In this document: piece by piece, positions 52,190 through 61,020 of the stretch
Position numbering within the stretch: position 1 is the first letter of the stretch
Layout: the number at the start of each line of letters is the position of its first letter
Notes under the pieces: model-generated
The model's input: the letters and a program-made list of their open reading frames with translations, nothing else
The model's database searches: none
Told to the model about the DNA's origin: nothing
Assembly (NCBI GenBank): GCA_045648175.1
Contig: JAZRNN010000061.1
Location: 1-63,284 of the forward strand
Length of the DNA: 63,284 nucleotides
DNA from: SIG440 sp045648175
Lineage (GTDB): Bacteria; Bacillota; Clostridia; Monoglobales; Monoglobaceae
Direction of reading: 5' to 3'
Made by a program: the position numbers and the translations under genes

Positions 52190-53005
52190 TTAGTGCAAAA
52201 CCAATGTTACCAAAAAATGCATTACTGTGGGACACAAAAGACAGCCAAGACCTGTATAGAATGTAGATGTCATTGCACCGTAAGGAACAAGCTTTGTATC
52301 TGTTGCAGCAAGTCCTGCGGTTGTACCGCTGGTTGTTCCCATAAGACCACCGAAAATCATTGCCGCACGTGGTGTTGTAAGACCAATCTTTTTAGCGACA
52401 ACAGGGGTAAGCATCATTACCGCAACTGACTTAACCACACCTGCCGCAATTGAAATTGTAATAACTGTGTCTGCTGCACCAAGAGCTTCACCTGTAACAG
52501 GACCAACAACAAAGGTAACTGTTCCTGCTGCAATAGTTGAAACACTTACTGCATCTTTATAACCAAATGCAAATGCAATTAATGCACCTACTATAAATGT
52601 AACAACAATACCTATAAAAAGTGATATAGCACCAATAAGTCCGCATTTTTTAATTTCAGACATCTTTGCGCCGAAAGCGGTAGAAACTATCGCAAAGTCA
52701 CGGAGAGATGAACCGCCAAGAACACCGATTCCTGCAAATACAGGAATATTGGCAAGACCCTTTTTCGCCGCACTTGCATCTTTAATCCAGCCATTTTCCA
52801 CACCGTATGCCATAGCAATTCTTCCGCCCACATAGGCAAGAACAAGACCCAGGAAAATAGCAATTGCGGAATTATGTATTCTGCCCTTTGTTATTTTTGT
52901 TGAAACAAAGTTTGAAAACATTGCAACAAGTCCTACAATAAGGAAGGACATTACAAATCCGTTGCTTACAAATATATCTGTAATAATATCAAGTATTGCT
53001 TTCAT
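52190..53005 (-). CDS. madM: Malonate transporter large subunit MadM
   Basis: Integral membrane protein of 271 residues. The sequence IFLGLVLAYVGGRIAMAYGV, IPVFAGIGVLGGSSLRDFAI and MIFGGLMGTTSGTTAGLAAT matches the MadM family. It partners MadL for sodium-coupled malonate uptake. Its start overlaps the madL stop by one base. No malonate decarboxylase gene is in the window, so the transported acid may differ. Confidence 0.9.
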   Translation of the reverse strand: MKAILDIITDIFVSNGFVMSFLIVGLVAMFSNFVSTKITKGRIHNSAIAIFLGLVLAYVGGRIAMAYGVENGWIKDASAAKKGLANIPVFAGIGVLGGSSLRDFAIVSTAFGAKMSEIKKCGLIGAISLFIGIVVTFIVGALIAFAFGYKDAVSVSTIAAGTVTFVVGPVTGEALGAADTVITISIAAGVVKSVAVMMLTPVVAKKIGLTTPRAAMIFGGLMGTTSGTTAGLAATDTKLVPYGAMTSTFYTGLGCLLCPTVMHFLVTLVLH

Positions 53006-53382
53006 TATTCTGCCTCCTCCTTATTCTCTTTATTGGGTGCAAGTTTGTTGAGAATGGGTACAAATGCAAATGCTACTGCAACAACACCAAGGCCTGCTGC
53101 AATTGCAAGCCATCCCTGAGAAAGGGCAGCTACAACATTCTGTGACATAGACATTGCAATAATTACAGGAATAAACATTTTACTCCAGAAATCAATACCC
53201 TTTTCATATTCTTTGGGCAAAAAAGAATTTACCTTTTTTGAGTTAGTTGCTATAAGAAGCAAAAGCATTGCAAATCCAACACCACCAACATCTGAATTAA
53301 CTCCCGTAATAAGACCGAGAATATTTCCGATAAATGAGCCTACAAACATACAACCTGAAAGTAACGCTACACCGTAAATCAC
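53005..53382 (-). CDS. madL: Malonate transporter small subunit MadL
   Basis: Membrane protein of about 125 residues with IYGVALLSGCMFVGSFIGNI and GVGFAMLLLLIA. I chose GTG 53382, which gives the typical MadL start (M)IYGVALL; TTG 53388, four bases after AAGGA, is the alternative. First gene of madLM, divergent from ctsR. Confidence 0.88.
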   Translation of the reverse strand: MIYGVALLSGCMFVGSFIGNILGLITGVNSDVGGVGFAMLLLLIATNSKKVNSFLPKEYEKGIDFWSKMFIPVIIAMSMSQNVVAALSQGWLAIAAGLGVVAVAFAFVPILNKLAPNKENKEEAE

Positions 53383-53425
53383 AAACAATCATTCCTTTCT
53401 TTTTATTCATTTTTTTAACTTTTCT

Positions 53426-53454
53426 ATTATATACTAATTTAGTAATAATTGCAA
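53426..53454 (-). promoter_or_regulatory. madLM promoter with spacer palindrome
   Basis: -35 TTGCAA (53449-53454), 17-bp spacer, -10 TATAAT (53426-53431). The palindrome TACTAAATTAGTA (53432-53444) fills the spacer next to the -10, a classic repressor position. Confidence 0.72.
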
Positions 53455-53515
53455 GTATTTGACAAAATTTTTTATAAAATTCCCTGACCTTTCCTGACTT
53501 TTTTGCGAAAATCTA

Positions 53516-53543
53516 TTGACAAGCAAAAATTTTATGCTATAAT
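53516..53543 (+). promoter_or_regulatory. Sigma-A promoter of the ctsR-clpC operon
   Basis: -35 TTGACA (53516-53521), 16-bp spacer, -10 TATAAT (53538-53543), 52 bp upstream of the ctsR ATG. Confidence 0.88.
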
Positions 53544-53551
53544 AAAATCAA

Positions 53552-53574
53552 AGTCAAAGAAAGTCAAAGTCAAA
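53552..53574 (+). promoter_or_regulatory. CtsR operator (heptad repeat)
   Basis: AGTCAAA-GAA-AGTCAAA, followed directly by GTCAAA: the direct heptad repeat with three-base spacer bound by CtsR. It overlaps the expected transcription start, so CtsR would autoregulate the operon. A degenerate reverse copy (AGTCAGG-AAA-GGTCAGG on the minus strand) lies near 53484-53501. Confidence 0.9.
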
Positions 53575-53595
53575 AATATGCCGAGGTGATATAAA

Positions 53596-54039
53596 ATGAA
53601 ACTAAGTAATATAATTGAAGATTTTATTAAAGAAATGCTTGAAGAAAGTCGTGAAATTGAACTTCAGCGCAACGAACTTGCAAATCGTTTTAACTGTGTC
53701 CCATCACAGATAAACTATGTTATTTCAACCCGCTTTTCTCCTGAACGTGGCTACAGCGTTGAAAGCCGCCGCGGCGGCGGCGGATATATCAGGATTACAA
53801 AAACCGCTCCTGAAAACGAACATCTTATACTTCACATTGTTAACGCAATCGGTGACAGTATTTCATCCTCAAGTGCAAATGCTGTTATAAACGAACTCTA
53901 TTCCGCCGAACTTCTAGCCCACAAGGAAGCAAAAATCATTATGGCGGCACTCAGTGATAATTCAATTATCATCCCTCGCCCAGAGCGTGACATAGTTCGC
54001 GCAAAAATGCTTAAGAATATATTGGTAAATCTTGTTTAG
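53596..54039 (+). CDS. ctsR: Heat-shock repressor CtsR
   Basis: Dimeric winged-HTH repressor of clp genes, inactivated by heat and by McsB. It has LSNIIEDFIKEML at the N-terminus, RNELANRFNCVPSQINYVIS and the Gly-rich wing thermosensor ESRRGGGGYIRI. 147 residues. GAGGTG is eight bases upstream. First gene of the operon, with its own box at the promoter. Confidence 0.97.
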   Translation: MKLSNIIEDFIKEMLEESREIELQRNELANRFNCVPSQINYVISTRFSPERGYSVESRRGGGGYIRITKTAPENEHLILHIVNAIGDSISSSSANAVINELYSAELLAHKEAKIIMAALSDNSIIIPRPERDIVRAKMLKNILVNLV

Positions 54040-54053
54040 AAAGGACCGATTTT

Positions 54054-54569
54054 ATGAAATGTCAAAAATGTAATCAATGCACCGCAACCACTCATATCAC
54101 ACAGGTAATCAACGGACACAAAACCGAAATGTATCTGTGCCGCGAATGTGCCGAAGAAAATCAGGATTTTTTCAGTTTTAAATCAGGCTTTGATACAGAG
54201 TTTGACAGTTTGTTCAGCGGTTTCTGGGGTAGTCAGCCTAAAATTTCACCAAACGTTACTACACAAAAATGTGATTCATGCGGGATGACACAAGATCAGT
54301 TTATCAAATCAGGAAAACCCGGTTGCAGTAACTGCTATACCGTATTTCAGGATTTGTTGCTCCGCCCCTTAAAGCAAATTCACGGAAGTTCTCATCATAC
54401 GGGTAAAATCCCTGCACGGTCAGGCAAAAGCATTAAAACAGCCGACCAGATTGAGCAACTGCAAACAAAGCTTAACCGTGCAGTTATGGAGCAGAATTTT
54501 GAAGAAGCCGCAAAACTCCGCGACAGAATAAACGAGCTTAAATCAAATCAACAGAAAGGGGAGATATAA
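54054..54569 (+). CDS. mcsA: McsA zinc-finger activator of McsB
   Basis: Cysteine pairs CQKCNQC, CRECAEE, CDSCG and CSNC suggest zinc binding, and a C-terminal UVR motif is present (LQTKLNRAVMEQNFEEAAKL RDRINEL). It activates the arginine kinase McsB and works in protein quality control. 171 residues, normal length. Confidence 0.94.
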   Translation: MKCQKCNQCTATTHITQVINGHKTEMYLCRECAEENQDFFSFKSGFDTEFDSLFSGFWGSQPKISPNVTTQKCDSCGMTQDQFIKSGKPGCSNCYTVFQDLLLRPLKQIHGSSHHTGKIPARSGKSIKTADQIEQLQTKLNRAVMEQNFEEAAKLRDRINELKSNQQKGEI

Positions 54570-54572
54570 TTT

Positions 54573-55565
54573 ATGTGGTACACAAACTACGGACCCTCAG
54601 GAGATATCGTACTTTCCTCACGCGTTCGTCTTGCAAGAAATATTTCAGACCTTCCCTTTGGTGCAACTATGACTCCCGAACAACAGACAGTTGTTTTAGA
54701 CAAAGTTAAATCAGCACTTCCCAAAATGAAATTTATTGACTTTTCGGCAATGTCAGCCCTGCAACGTCAGGCACTTTGCGAATGTCATCTTACCAGTCCC
54801 GAAATGATTGAAAACAAAAAACGATGCGGAATTCTTACCAACGAAAGCTGTACCGAATGTATAATGCTTAACGAGGAAGACCACATTCGTATTCAGGCAA
54901 TGGCTCCTGGCTTTGACCTTTATTCCTGCCTTAATGCCGCCAACCTGCTTGATGACGAAATTGAAAAAACCATTGATTATGGTTTTCACAAGGATTTTGG
55001 TTACCTTACCTGCTGTCCTACAAATGTAGGCACCGGAATGAGAGCATCTGTAATGTTGCATCTTCCTGCACTGTCAGCAACGGGTAGAATTGAAGGAATA
55101 ATCCGCTCCCTTTCAAAGCTTGGAGTAACCGTCAGAGGACTTTACGGCGAGGGCAGTACAGCTCAGGGAAATATATATCAGATTTCAAATCAGGTGACAC
55201 TTGGCTCCACCGAGGAAGAAATAATCGACAAACTGACTCAGCTTGTCAATGACATAATTGAAAAAGAACGCGTGCTTGGACAAAATCTTTATTCTCAGGA
55301 TAAATTCCGTTTTGAAGATAAGATTATGCGTTCATATGGAATTCTCACCAATGCACGAATTCTTTCGTCGGCAGAAACTGCAAATCTTTTGTCAGATGTA
55401 AGATGGGGGGTAAATCTGGGAATAATTAAAAATATAAATATGGAATCATTAACCAAAACATTTTATGACACACTCCCCGCAACCATCGTTAAAAACCACA
55501 ACCTCACCACAGCACTTGAACGAGACCTTAAACGTGCAGAGCTTGTAAATGAGGCATTAAAATAA
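54573..55565 (+). CDS. mcsB: Protein arginine kinase McsB
   Basis: Phosphagen-kinase-fold enzyme that phosphorylates arginines, marking proteins for ClpCP. It has VLSSRVRLARNISDLPFG with the active-site arginines, TNESCTECIMLNEEDHIRIQ and GTGMRASVMLHLPAL. 330 residues, three bases after mcsA. Confidence 0.96.
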   Translation: MWYTNYGPSGDIVLSSRVRLARNISDLPFGATMTPEQQTVVLDKVKSALPKMKFIDFSAMSALQRQALCECHLTSPEMIENKKRCGILTNESCTECIMLNEEDHIRIQAMAPGFDLYSCLNAANLLDDEIEKTIDYGFHKDFGYLTCCPTNVGTGMRASVMLHLPALSATGRIEGIIRSLSKLGVTVRGLYGEGSTAQGNIYQISNQVTLGSTEEEIIDKLTQLVNDIIEKERVLGQNLYSQDKFRFEDKIMRSYGILTNARILSSAETANLLSDVRWGVNLGIIKNINMESLTKTFYDTLPATIVKNHNLTTALERDLKRAELVNEALK

Positions 55566-55582
55566 CAGAAAGGATTGATAAT

Positions 55583-58045
55583 ATGTTTGAACAAAAACTT
55601 ACCGAACGTGCAAAAAATGCCATACATTTGGCAGGTAAATGTGCTATGGATATGGGTCACAACTATGTGGGAACCGAACATCTGCTTCTTGGTCTTGTTA
55701 AAGAGAGCGGTGGCGTTGCTGCCAAGGTTCTGGCAGAAAACGGAATTACCGACAGCAAAATCATCAGCAAAATTGAATTTTTTGTAGGCACTGACCTACC
55801 CATAAACAACCCGGGAATTGGCTTTACGCCACGCACCAAAAGTGTTTTGGAGCACAGCAGTGCCGAGGCAAGACGGCTTAACCACAATTATATAGGTACA
55901 GAACATATCCTTATTGCTCTTCTTCGTGAAAACGAAAGTCTTGCCATCCGCATAATGGCTGACCTTGACGTAAATCCTCAAAAGCTGTATTCGGATATAA
56001 TGAAGCTTATGAGTGATAATAATTTCGGTGAAATTGCCAACGAAGGCCCTGCCGGTGACAGCGTAAATCCATCTGCAAAAAAGACAACAGGTGCCAAGAC
56101 ACCTACCCTTGATAAATTTGGCCGTGACCTCACCAAAATGGCACGTGAGCTTAAGCTTGACCCCATTATCGGGCGCGACAAGGTAATTGAGCGGGTTATA
56201 CAAATTCTCAGCCGCAGAACAAAAAACAATCCCTGCCTTATCGGCGAACCGGGTGTTGGTAAAACTGCAGTTGCCGAAGGTCTGGCACAAAAGATTGTTC
56301 AGGGTCTTGTACCTGAAATTTTAAAGGACAAAAAGGTTATAACACTTGACCTTTCTTCAATGGTGGCAGGTGCAAAATACCGTGGCGAATTTGAAGAACG
56401 TCTTAAAGGCGTTATGGAGGAAATCCACAAGGCAGGAAACATAATTCTGTTTATTGATGAAATACACACCATCGTCGGTGCAGGTGCAGCAGAAGGTGCA
56501 ATTGATGCCGCAAACATTTTAAAGCCGGCCCTTTCACGTGGTGAAATACAGATTATCGGTGCAACAACCTTAGAAGAATACCGAAAGTATATCGAAAAGG
56601 ATTCCGCATTGGAGCGTCGTTTTCAGTCAATTGTCCTTGATGAACCAAGCTATGAAGAAAGTATTGAAATTCTTAAGGGCATCCGCGACAAATACGAAGC
56701 GCACCATCGCGTAAAAATTACCGACAGTGCCCTTGATGCCGCAGTAAAAATGTCAATCAGATATATTCCCGATAGATTCCTTCCCGATAAGGCTATTGAC
56801 CTTATTGACGAGGCGGCATCCAGAATTCGAATTAAAAGCCTTACTGCACCCCCTGATGTAAAGGAAATCGAGAAAAAAATTGAAGGCCTTCGCAAAGAAA
56901 AAGAGGCGGCAATTGTTTCACAGGAATACGAAAAGGCTGCAAAGCTCCGTGATGAAGAAAAGGCACTTACCGAAAGCCTTAAAACCCAAAAGGAAACCTG
57001 GGAAAAAGAAAGCCGTGGCGAAAACACTGAGGTTACTCCCAATGAAATTGCAGAAATCGTCTCCTCCTGGACAGGAGTTCCCGTAAAAGCCATCGAGGAA
57101 GGCGAAAGTGAGAGACTGCTTCGCCTTGAAGAAGAGCTGCACAAACGTGTTATTGGTCAGAACGAGGCTGTCACCGCGGTTTCAAAGGCAATCCGCCGAG
57201 GCAGAGTAGGGCTTAAGGACCCAAAACGTCCAATCGGCTCATTTATCTTCCTTGGTCCTACAGGTGTTGGTAAAACTGAGCTTTCAAAGGCACTTGCCGA
57301 AGCAATGTTTGGTGATGAAAATGCCCTTATCCGTATTGATATGTCTGAATATATGGAAAAGCACGCCGTATCACGTATGGTTGGTTCGCCTCCCGGTTAT
57401 GTAGGCTATGACGAAGGTGGTCAGCTTACCGAAAAGGTACGCAGAAAGCCATACTCTGTAATCCTTTTTGATGAAATCGAAAAAGCTCACCCTGACGTGT
57501 TTAACATTTTGCTGCAAATCTTAGAGGACGGTATTCTTACCGACTCGCAGGGCAGACGGGTTGACTTTCGCAACACTGTTATAATTATGACATCAAATCT
57601 TGGTGCACGAATGATAACCGAAAGCAAATCCCTTGGCTTTGCAGCAGCAGCCGTTGACACCGAAAGAGATTACACCAAGATTAAATCGGATGTCTTAGGC
57701 GAGCTTAAACGAGCCTTCCGTCCCGAATTCTTAAACAGAATTGACGACATCATTGTGTTCCGTCAGCTTGTAAAGGATGACATCAAGGCAATTGCCTCAA
57801 AGATGCTTGACATTCTTAAAGAAAGAATCCTGGCAAATGAAATTACCGCAGGGTTTACCGATGCCGCAGTTGACCGTATTGCAGATTCAGGCTTTGACCC
57901 AACTTACGGAGCACGACCCCTCCGCCGTGCAATCCAGAGCGATATCGAAGATATGATTGCCGAAAAAATGCTCAGCGGTGAAATTAAAGCCGGCGACAGC
58001 ATAAAAATCGACTTTGCAGACGATAAATTCATAATTACAAAATAA
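55583..58045 (+). CDS. clpC: ClpC AAA+ protease-associated ATPase
   Basis: Hexameric unfoldase of 820 residues that feeds ClpP. Clp_N repeats (residues 1-140, GHNYVGTEHLLLGLV, NHNYIGTEHILIALL), D1 AAA+ with GEPGVGKTAVAEG and LFIDEIHTIVGAG, a UVR-containing middle domain (SQEYEKAAKLRDEEKAL), then D2 with LGPTGVGKTELSKALAE and ILFDEIEKAHPDVFNILLQI. Last gene of the CtsR-controlled operon. Confidence 0.97.
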   Translation: MFEQKLTERAKNAIHLAGKCAMDMGHNYVGTEHLLLGLVKESGGVAAKVLAENGITDSKIISKIEFFVGTDLPINNPGIGFTPRTKSVLEHSSAEARRLNHNYIGTEHILIALLRENESLAIRIMADLDVNPQKLYSDIMKLMSDNNFGEIANEGPAGDSVNPSAKKTTGAKTPTLDKFGRDLTKMARELKLDPIIGRDKVIERVIQILSRRTKNNPCLIGEPGVGKTAVAEGLAQKIVQGLVPEILKDKKVITLDLSSMVAGAKYRGEFEERLKGVMEEIHKAGNIILFIDEIHTIVGAGAAEGAIDAANILKPALSRGEIQIIGATTLEEYRKYIEKDSALERRFQSIVLDEPSYEESIEILKGIRDKYEAHHRVKITDSALDAAVKMSIRYIPDRFLPDKAIDLIDEAASRIRIKSLTAPPDVKEIEKKIEGLRKEKEAAIVSQEYEKAAKLRDEEKALTESLKTQKETWEKESRGENTEVTPNEIAEIVSSWTGVPVKAIEEGESERLLRLEEELHKRVIGQNEAVTAVSKAIRRGRVGLKDPKRPIGSFIFLGPTGVGKTELSKALAEAMFGDENALIRIDMSEYMEKHAVSRMVGSPPGYVGYDEGGQLTEKVRRKPYSVILFDEIEKAHPDVFNILLQILEDGILTDSQGRRVDFRNTVIIMTSNLGARMITESKSLGFAAAAVDTERDYTKIKSDVLGELKRAFRPEFLNRIDDIIVFRQLVKDDIKAIASKMLDILKERILANEITAGFTDAAVDRIADSGFDPTYGARPLRRAIQSDIEDMIAEKMLSGEIKAGDSIKIDFADDKFIITK

Positions 58046-58049
58046 TAAA

Positions 58050-58127
58050 AAACAGCATCCTGCATTGATATGCACCCCAAAAGTTAGACACTTTTGGAGG
58101 TGCATATCATAATGCAGGATGCTGTTT
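58050..58127. terminator. Long terminator hairpin after clpC, with IS3-like inverted ends
   Basis: Stem of about 35 bp: AAACAGCATCCTGCATT/AATGCAGGATGCTGTTT outside, GATATGCACC/GGTGCATATC next, and CCAAAAGT/ACTTTTGG inside, loop TAGAC. A flanking AT-rich tract serves both directions, so it closes both clpC and the convergent glycerate-kinase gene. The inner CCCCAAAAGTTAGAC looks like an IS150/IS3-type end. Confidence 0.82.
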
Positions 58128-58187
58128 AATTTTAAATTTGTTTACGATTGTGCAAATTTTACTCAATGCTACAAAAAGTCAACTCTC

Positions 58188-59321
58188 CTATTTCGCAATC
58201 AACCTGAACACCTGCTCTACCGTTGCTGAAAGATTTTCAGCAGCATATTTCTTTTCCATAGCCTTGTCTAACGTACAGATTTCACGTAAAATAGGGAAAA
58301 ATGCGTCAATACCGCATTTATTACATTCGGTTGCATCACGGGTAACTGCCCCCGCAAATGCAATAACCTTTTTATTATATTTCTTCGCCAGTTTTGCAAC
58401 GCCAATAGGAGCCTTGCCCATTGCAGTCTGAAAGTCAAGTCTGCCTTCACCTGTCACCACAATATCGGCAGTTCTTATATATTCTTCAAGATTGGTCTTA
58501 TTTAAAATCAAATCAATTCCCGGCTCCAATATACCGTCTAAGAATGTCATAAAGGCAAAACCAAGTCCACCTGCCGCACCTGCCCCGGGATAGTCGGGGT
58601 CAACCTTATCAAAGGTCTGCTTTGCAATCTCAGCATAATTTTTCAGCCAAGCATCCATTGTAGTGACAATTTCAGGCGTAGCTCCCTTTTGCGGGCCGTA
58701 TACCTCACTACACCCCTTATCTCCGCAAAGCGGATTAGTAACATCACAAGCTATACTAAAGCTACACTCACCTAGTTTGGGAAGAACATCGTCAGTTGTT
58801 ATTTTTGCTACATTTTCAAGGCCTCTGCCATAAATTTCAACAGAATTTCCGCCTTTATCCAGAAATCCAAACCCAAGTGCCGAAAGCATACCCAATCCGC
58901 CATCGTTTGTTGCACTGCCGCCAATACCAATGATAAAATTTCGGCAGCCCTTTTCTATAGCATCTGCAATCATTTCACCCACACCATATGTTGTTGTGTT
59001 AAGCGGATTACGCTCGCAGTCTTTGACAAGGGTAATCCCTGCCGCCGTTGCCATTTCCATTATTGCAGTTTTGCTCTCCTCTATGATGCCGTATTCAGAG
59101 ATTGTAGGCTTTCCTTGCGGGCCCGTAACCGTAATCTTTTCAAGTCTGCCTCCCAGACCTGAAACCAATGTCTCGGTTGTTCCCTCGCCACCATCAGCAA
59201 GGGGGCGAACAACTACTTCCGCCTCCGGGTCGGCACGCTTTATTCCCTCCATAATAGCATTACCTGCCTCTATAGATGACAAACTTCCTTTTAATGAATC
59301 AATCGCTATAACTGTTTTCAT
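58188..59321 (-). CDS. Glycerate kinase (GlxK/GarK family)
   Basis: Phosphorylates D-glycerate to 2- or 3-phosphoglycerate. Glycerate-kinase type I shows IAIDSLKGSLSSIEAGNAI, RPLADGGEGT, GIGGSATNDGGLGMLSALG and VTGEGRLDFQTAMGKAPIGV. About 377 residues. I chose ATG 59321 with AAAGGA upstream; the frame to 59357 overlaps the next gene. A gntP-type permease at 25.6 kb could import glycerate, but that link is only a suggestion. Confidence 0.93.
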   Translation of the reverse strand: MKTVIAIDSLKGSLSSIEAGNAIMEGIKRADPEAEVVVRPLADGGEGTTETLVSGLGGRLEKITVTGPQGKPTISEYGIIEESKTAIMEMATAAGITLVKDCERNPLNTTTYGVGEMIADAIEKGCRNFIIGIGGSATNDGGLGMLSALGFGFLDKGGNSVEIYGRGLENVAKITTDDVLPKLGECSFSIACDVTNPLCGDKGCSEVYGPQKGATPEIVTTMDAWLKNYAEIAKQTFDKVDPDYPGAGAAGGLGFAFMTFLDGILEPGIDLILNKTNLEEYIRTADIVVTGEGRLDFQTAMGKAPIGVAKLAKKYNKKVIAFAGAVTRDATECNKCGIDAFFPILREICTLDKAMEKKYAAENLSATVEQVFRLIAK

Positions 59322-59337
59322 AGACTTTTTTCCTTTC

Positions 59338-60060
59338 TTATTTTTCTTTCGGCTCAAATACTCCGTTCAGCAAATATCCGCTTTTAATCAATGTATCCCG
59401 TGGGACCTCAAGCTTTTTCCCGGCATTGCGATAATCAAAGCTCTCGGCAAATTTTTTGATATGTGCGTGCTGTTTTTCAAGACGAGCCATCTGGTGCCCA
59501 ATTATTGGAACAAAATATTTTTCAAATTCTGCATCCGAAAGTTTTTTATTCGCCGCCTGCACAAGACTTGCAAAATGCTCCATACAAAAACCCTCTGTCG
59601 CAAGAATTCTTTCGACAAAGCCCTTTTCCTTTTTCAACATAAAAATAAAGGTATCAAGGTATCCCGAAAATGTGTGTTCAATTCGTTCGCACACCGCACA
59701 TGATGACGAAATCCTGCTCATCTCATCAGCAAAAATCTCATTCTTGCCTTTTCCTTTTTTGAAACGGGATTTCTTTTCGGGCGTCAACGCCTTCTCCATT
59801 ACAGTCTTTATGCTATCAATATGAGTTTCAATAACAAGCGTCAGCGACAAAGCATTACGCTGTGCCTGAAGGTCACGCATATGACGTTGGCAAAAGCCAC
59901 GCTCGTTAGTAAAGATTCTGAACTCAGGCTCCATCATGGCGGGGCCGAGAGTATAACTCACCGCATCCTCCTCCAGCTTTTTCTTCATATAACAAAACGG
60001 ACAAAACTCCTCCTGCTCCAACGCCTCATTTATGGGGATTGTATAAATTTGTTCCTTCAT
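59338..60060 (-). CDS. DUF6062-like Cys/His-pair protein
   Basis: Soluble protein of 240 residues with four paired Cys/His motifs: FCPFCYMKK near residue 20, GFCQRHMRDLQ, SCAVCERIEHTF and GFCMEHFASLV. The spacing (CxxC, CxxH, CxxC, CxxH) suggests two metal or cofactor sites. The family is found in Clostridia; function unknown. It starts just before the glycerate kinase gene, with 16 nt between them, so the two are likely co-transcribed. Confidence 0.75.
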   Translation of the reverse strand: MKEQIYTIPINEALEQEEFCPFCYMKKKLEEDAVSYTLGPAMMEPEFRIFTNERGFCQRHMRDLQAQRNALSLTLVIETHIDSIKTVMEKALTPEKKSRFKKGKGKNEIFADEMSRISSSCAVCERIEHTFSGYLDTFIFMLKKEKGFVERILATEGFCMEHFASLVQAANKKLSDAEFEKYFVPIIGHQMARLEKQHAHIKKFAESFDYRNAGKKLEVPRDTLIKSGYLLNGVFEPKEK

Positions 60061-60097
60061 CTATCCATCATCCTTTAAATTCTACAATAAATATTAA

Positions 60098-60868
60098 CTA
60101 TAATGCTCCAAATTGAATGGGAGATTTCCCAAATCTTTTTTTAAAACTGCTTGAGAATGCAGAGGTTGATAAAAAAGCGCATTGATGTGCAACCTCCCCC
60201 ACATTCATTCCTTCCTCAAGCATCGCAAGTGCCATATTTAACCTGTACTCCTTAATATACTGATAAGGTGTAAAGCCTGTATTTTTAAGAAAAATTCTTG
60301 AGAACTGATTTCTCGAAATATGTGCATTTTTCGCTAATTCCTTAACTGAAATATCTTCTGCATAATTTTTGCGTATATATTTTACCGCATCTGCTATAAC
60401 AGAATTTTTAATTGATTCCATTTCAAACATTTCTTGTGCATCATACAAAATGGATTTTAAAATCAACATAAGCCTATCGCTGTACGAAAAACAAGCATGC
60501 TCGTATTTTATTCTTTTATCATTTTCAAAAAAACACAGCATTGAATCAACATCACATTTTATCAGCTCATTATTTTGCAAAGGTATTTCTACTACTTTGT
60601 TACACTCTTCAACACCCTCGTTTATATAGTCAATAAAAGCATGCTTAAAATTATAATCCTCTACAAAATACTTTATATTGGCACAATGATTAATTATATA
60701 AATGTGATTTTTAATAAAATACCTTTTTTTGTTGTCAACAATATATCCTGCACCTTCGTTTATTATATAATATACTCTGTCAACAAAGGATGTTTGATTA
60801 AGAGAAAATGCCCATTTTTCAGAAACTCCTGAAATTCCATAGTGAAGAATGGTATAATCTTTTTCCAT
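60098..60868 (-). CDS. AraC-family regulator divergent from the fucosidase
   Basis: About 256 residues. An N-terminal cupin-like sugar-sensing half (INEGAGYIVDNKKRYFIKNH) is followed by the C-terminal double HTH (AEDISVKELAKNAHISRNQF, FTPYQYIKEYRLNMALAMLE, GEVAHQCAFLSTSAFSSSFK). I chose ATG 60868 with GAGGTG upstream. It probably activates the divergent alpha-L-fucosidase gene in response to fucose or a fucoside. Confidence 0.92.
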   Translation of the reverse strand: MEKDYTILHYGISGVSEKWAFSLNQTSFVDRVYYIINEGAGYIVDNKKRYFIKNHIYIINHCANIKYFVEDYNFKHAFIDYINEGVEECNKVVEIPLQNNELIKCDVDSMLCFFENDKRIKYEHACFSYSDRLMLILKSILYDAQEMFEMESIKNSVIADAVKYIRKNYAEDISVKELAKNAHISRNQFSRIFLKNTGFTPYQYIKEYRLNMALAMLEEGMNVGEVAHQCAFLSTSAFSSSFKKRFGKSPIQFGAL

Positions 60869-60889
60869 ATTATAAACACCTCTTTTTTT

Positions 60890-60917
60890 ATTATATACCA
60901 TTAAAGAAATTTGTCAA
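60890..60917 (-). promoter_or_regulatory. Promoter of the AraC-family gene
   Basis: -35 TTGACA (60912-60917), 16-bp spacer, -10 TATAAT (60890-60895). Confidence 0.8.
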
Positions 60918-60989
60918 TGTTTTTATAAGATAGTGCTTTTGATAAAAAAAATGTTGCAAATAAGCATTCATTCTCAACCCATTTTATAT

Positions 60990-60995
60990 TATAAT
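60990..60995 (+). promoter_or_regulatory. -10 box of the fucosidase gene
   Basis: TATAAT about 25 bp before the start. The matching -35 (TTCATT, 60967-60972) is poor, in keeping with a promoter that needs an AraC-type activator. The divergent gap of about 150 bp holds no gene. Confidence 0.55.
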
Positions 60996-61020
60996 TATTA
61001 TCAAAAAGGAGGTCTTGAAA

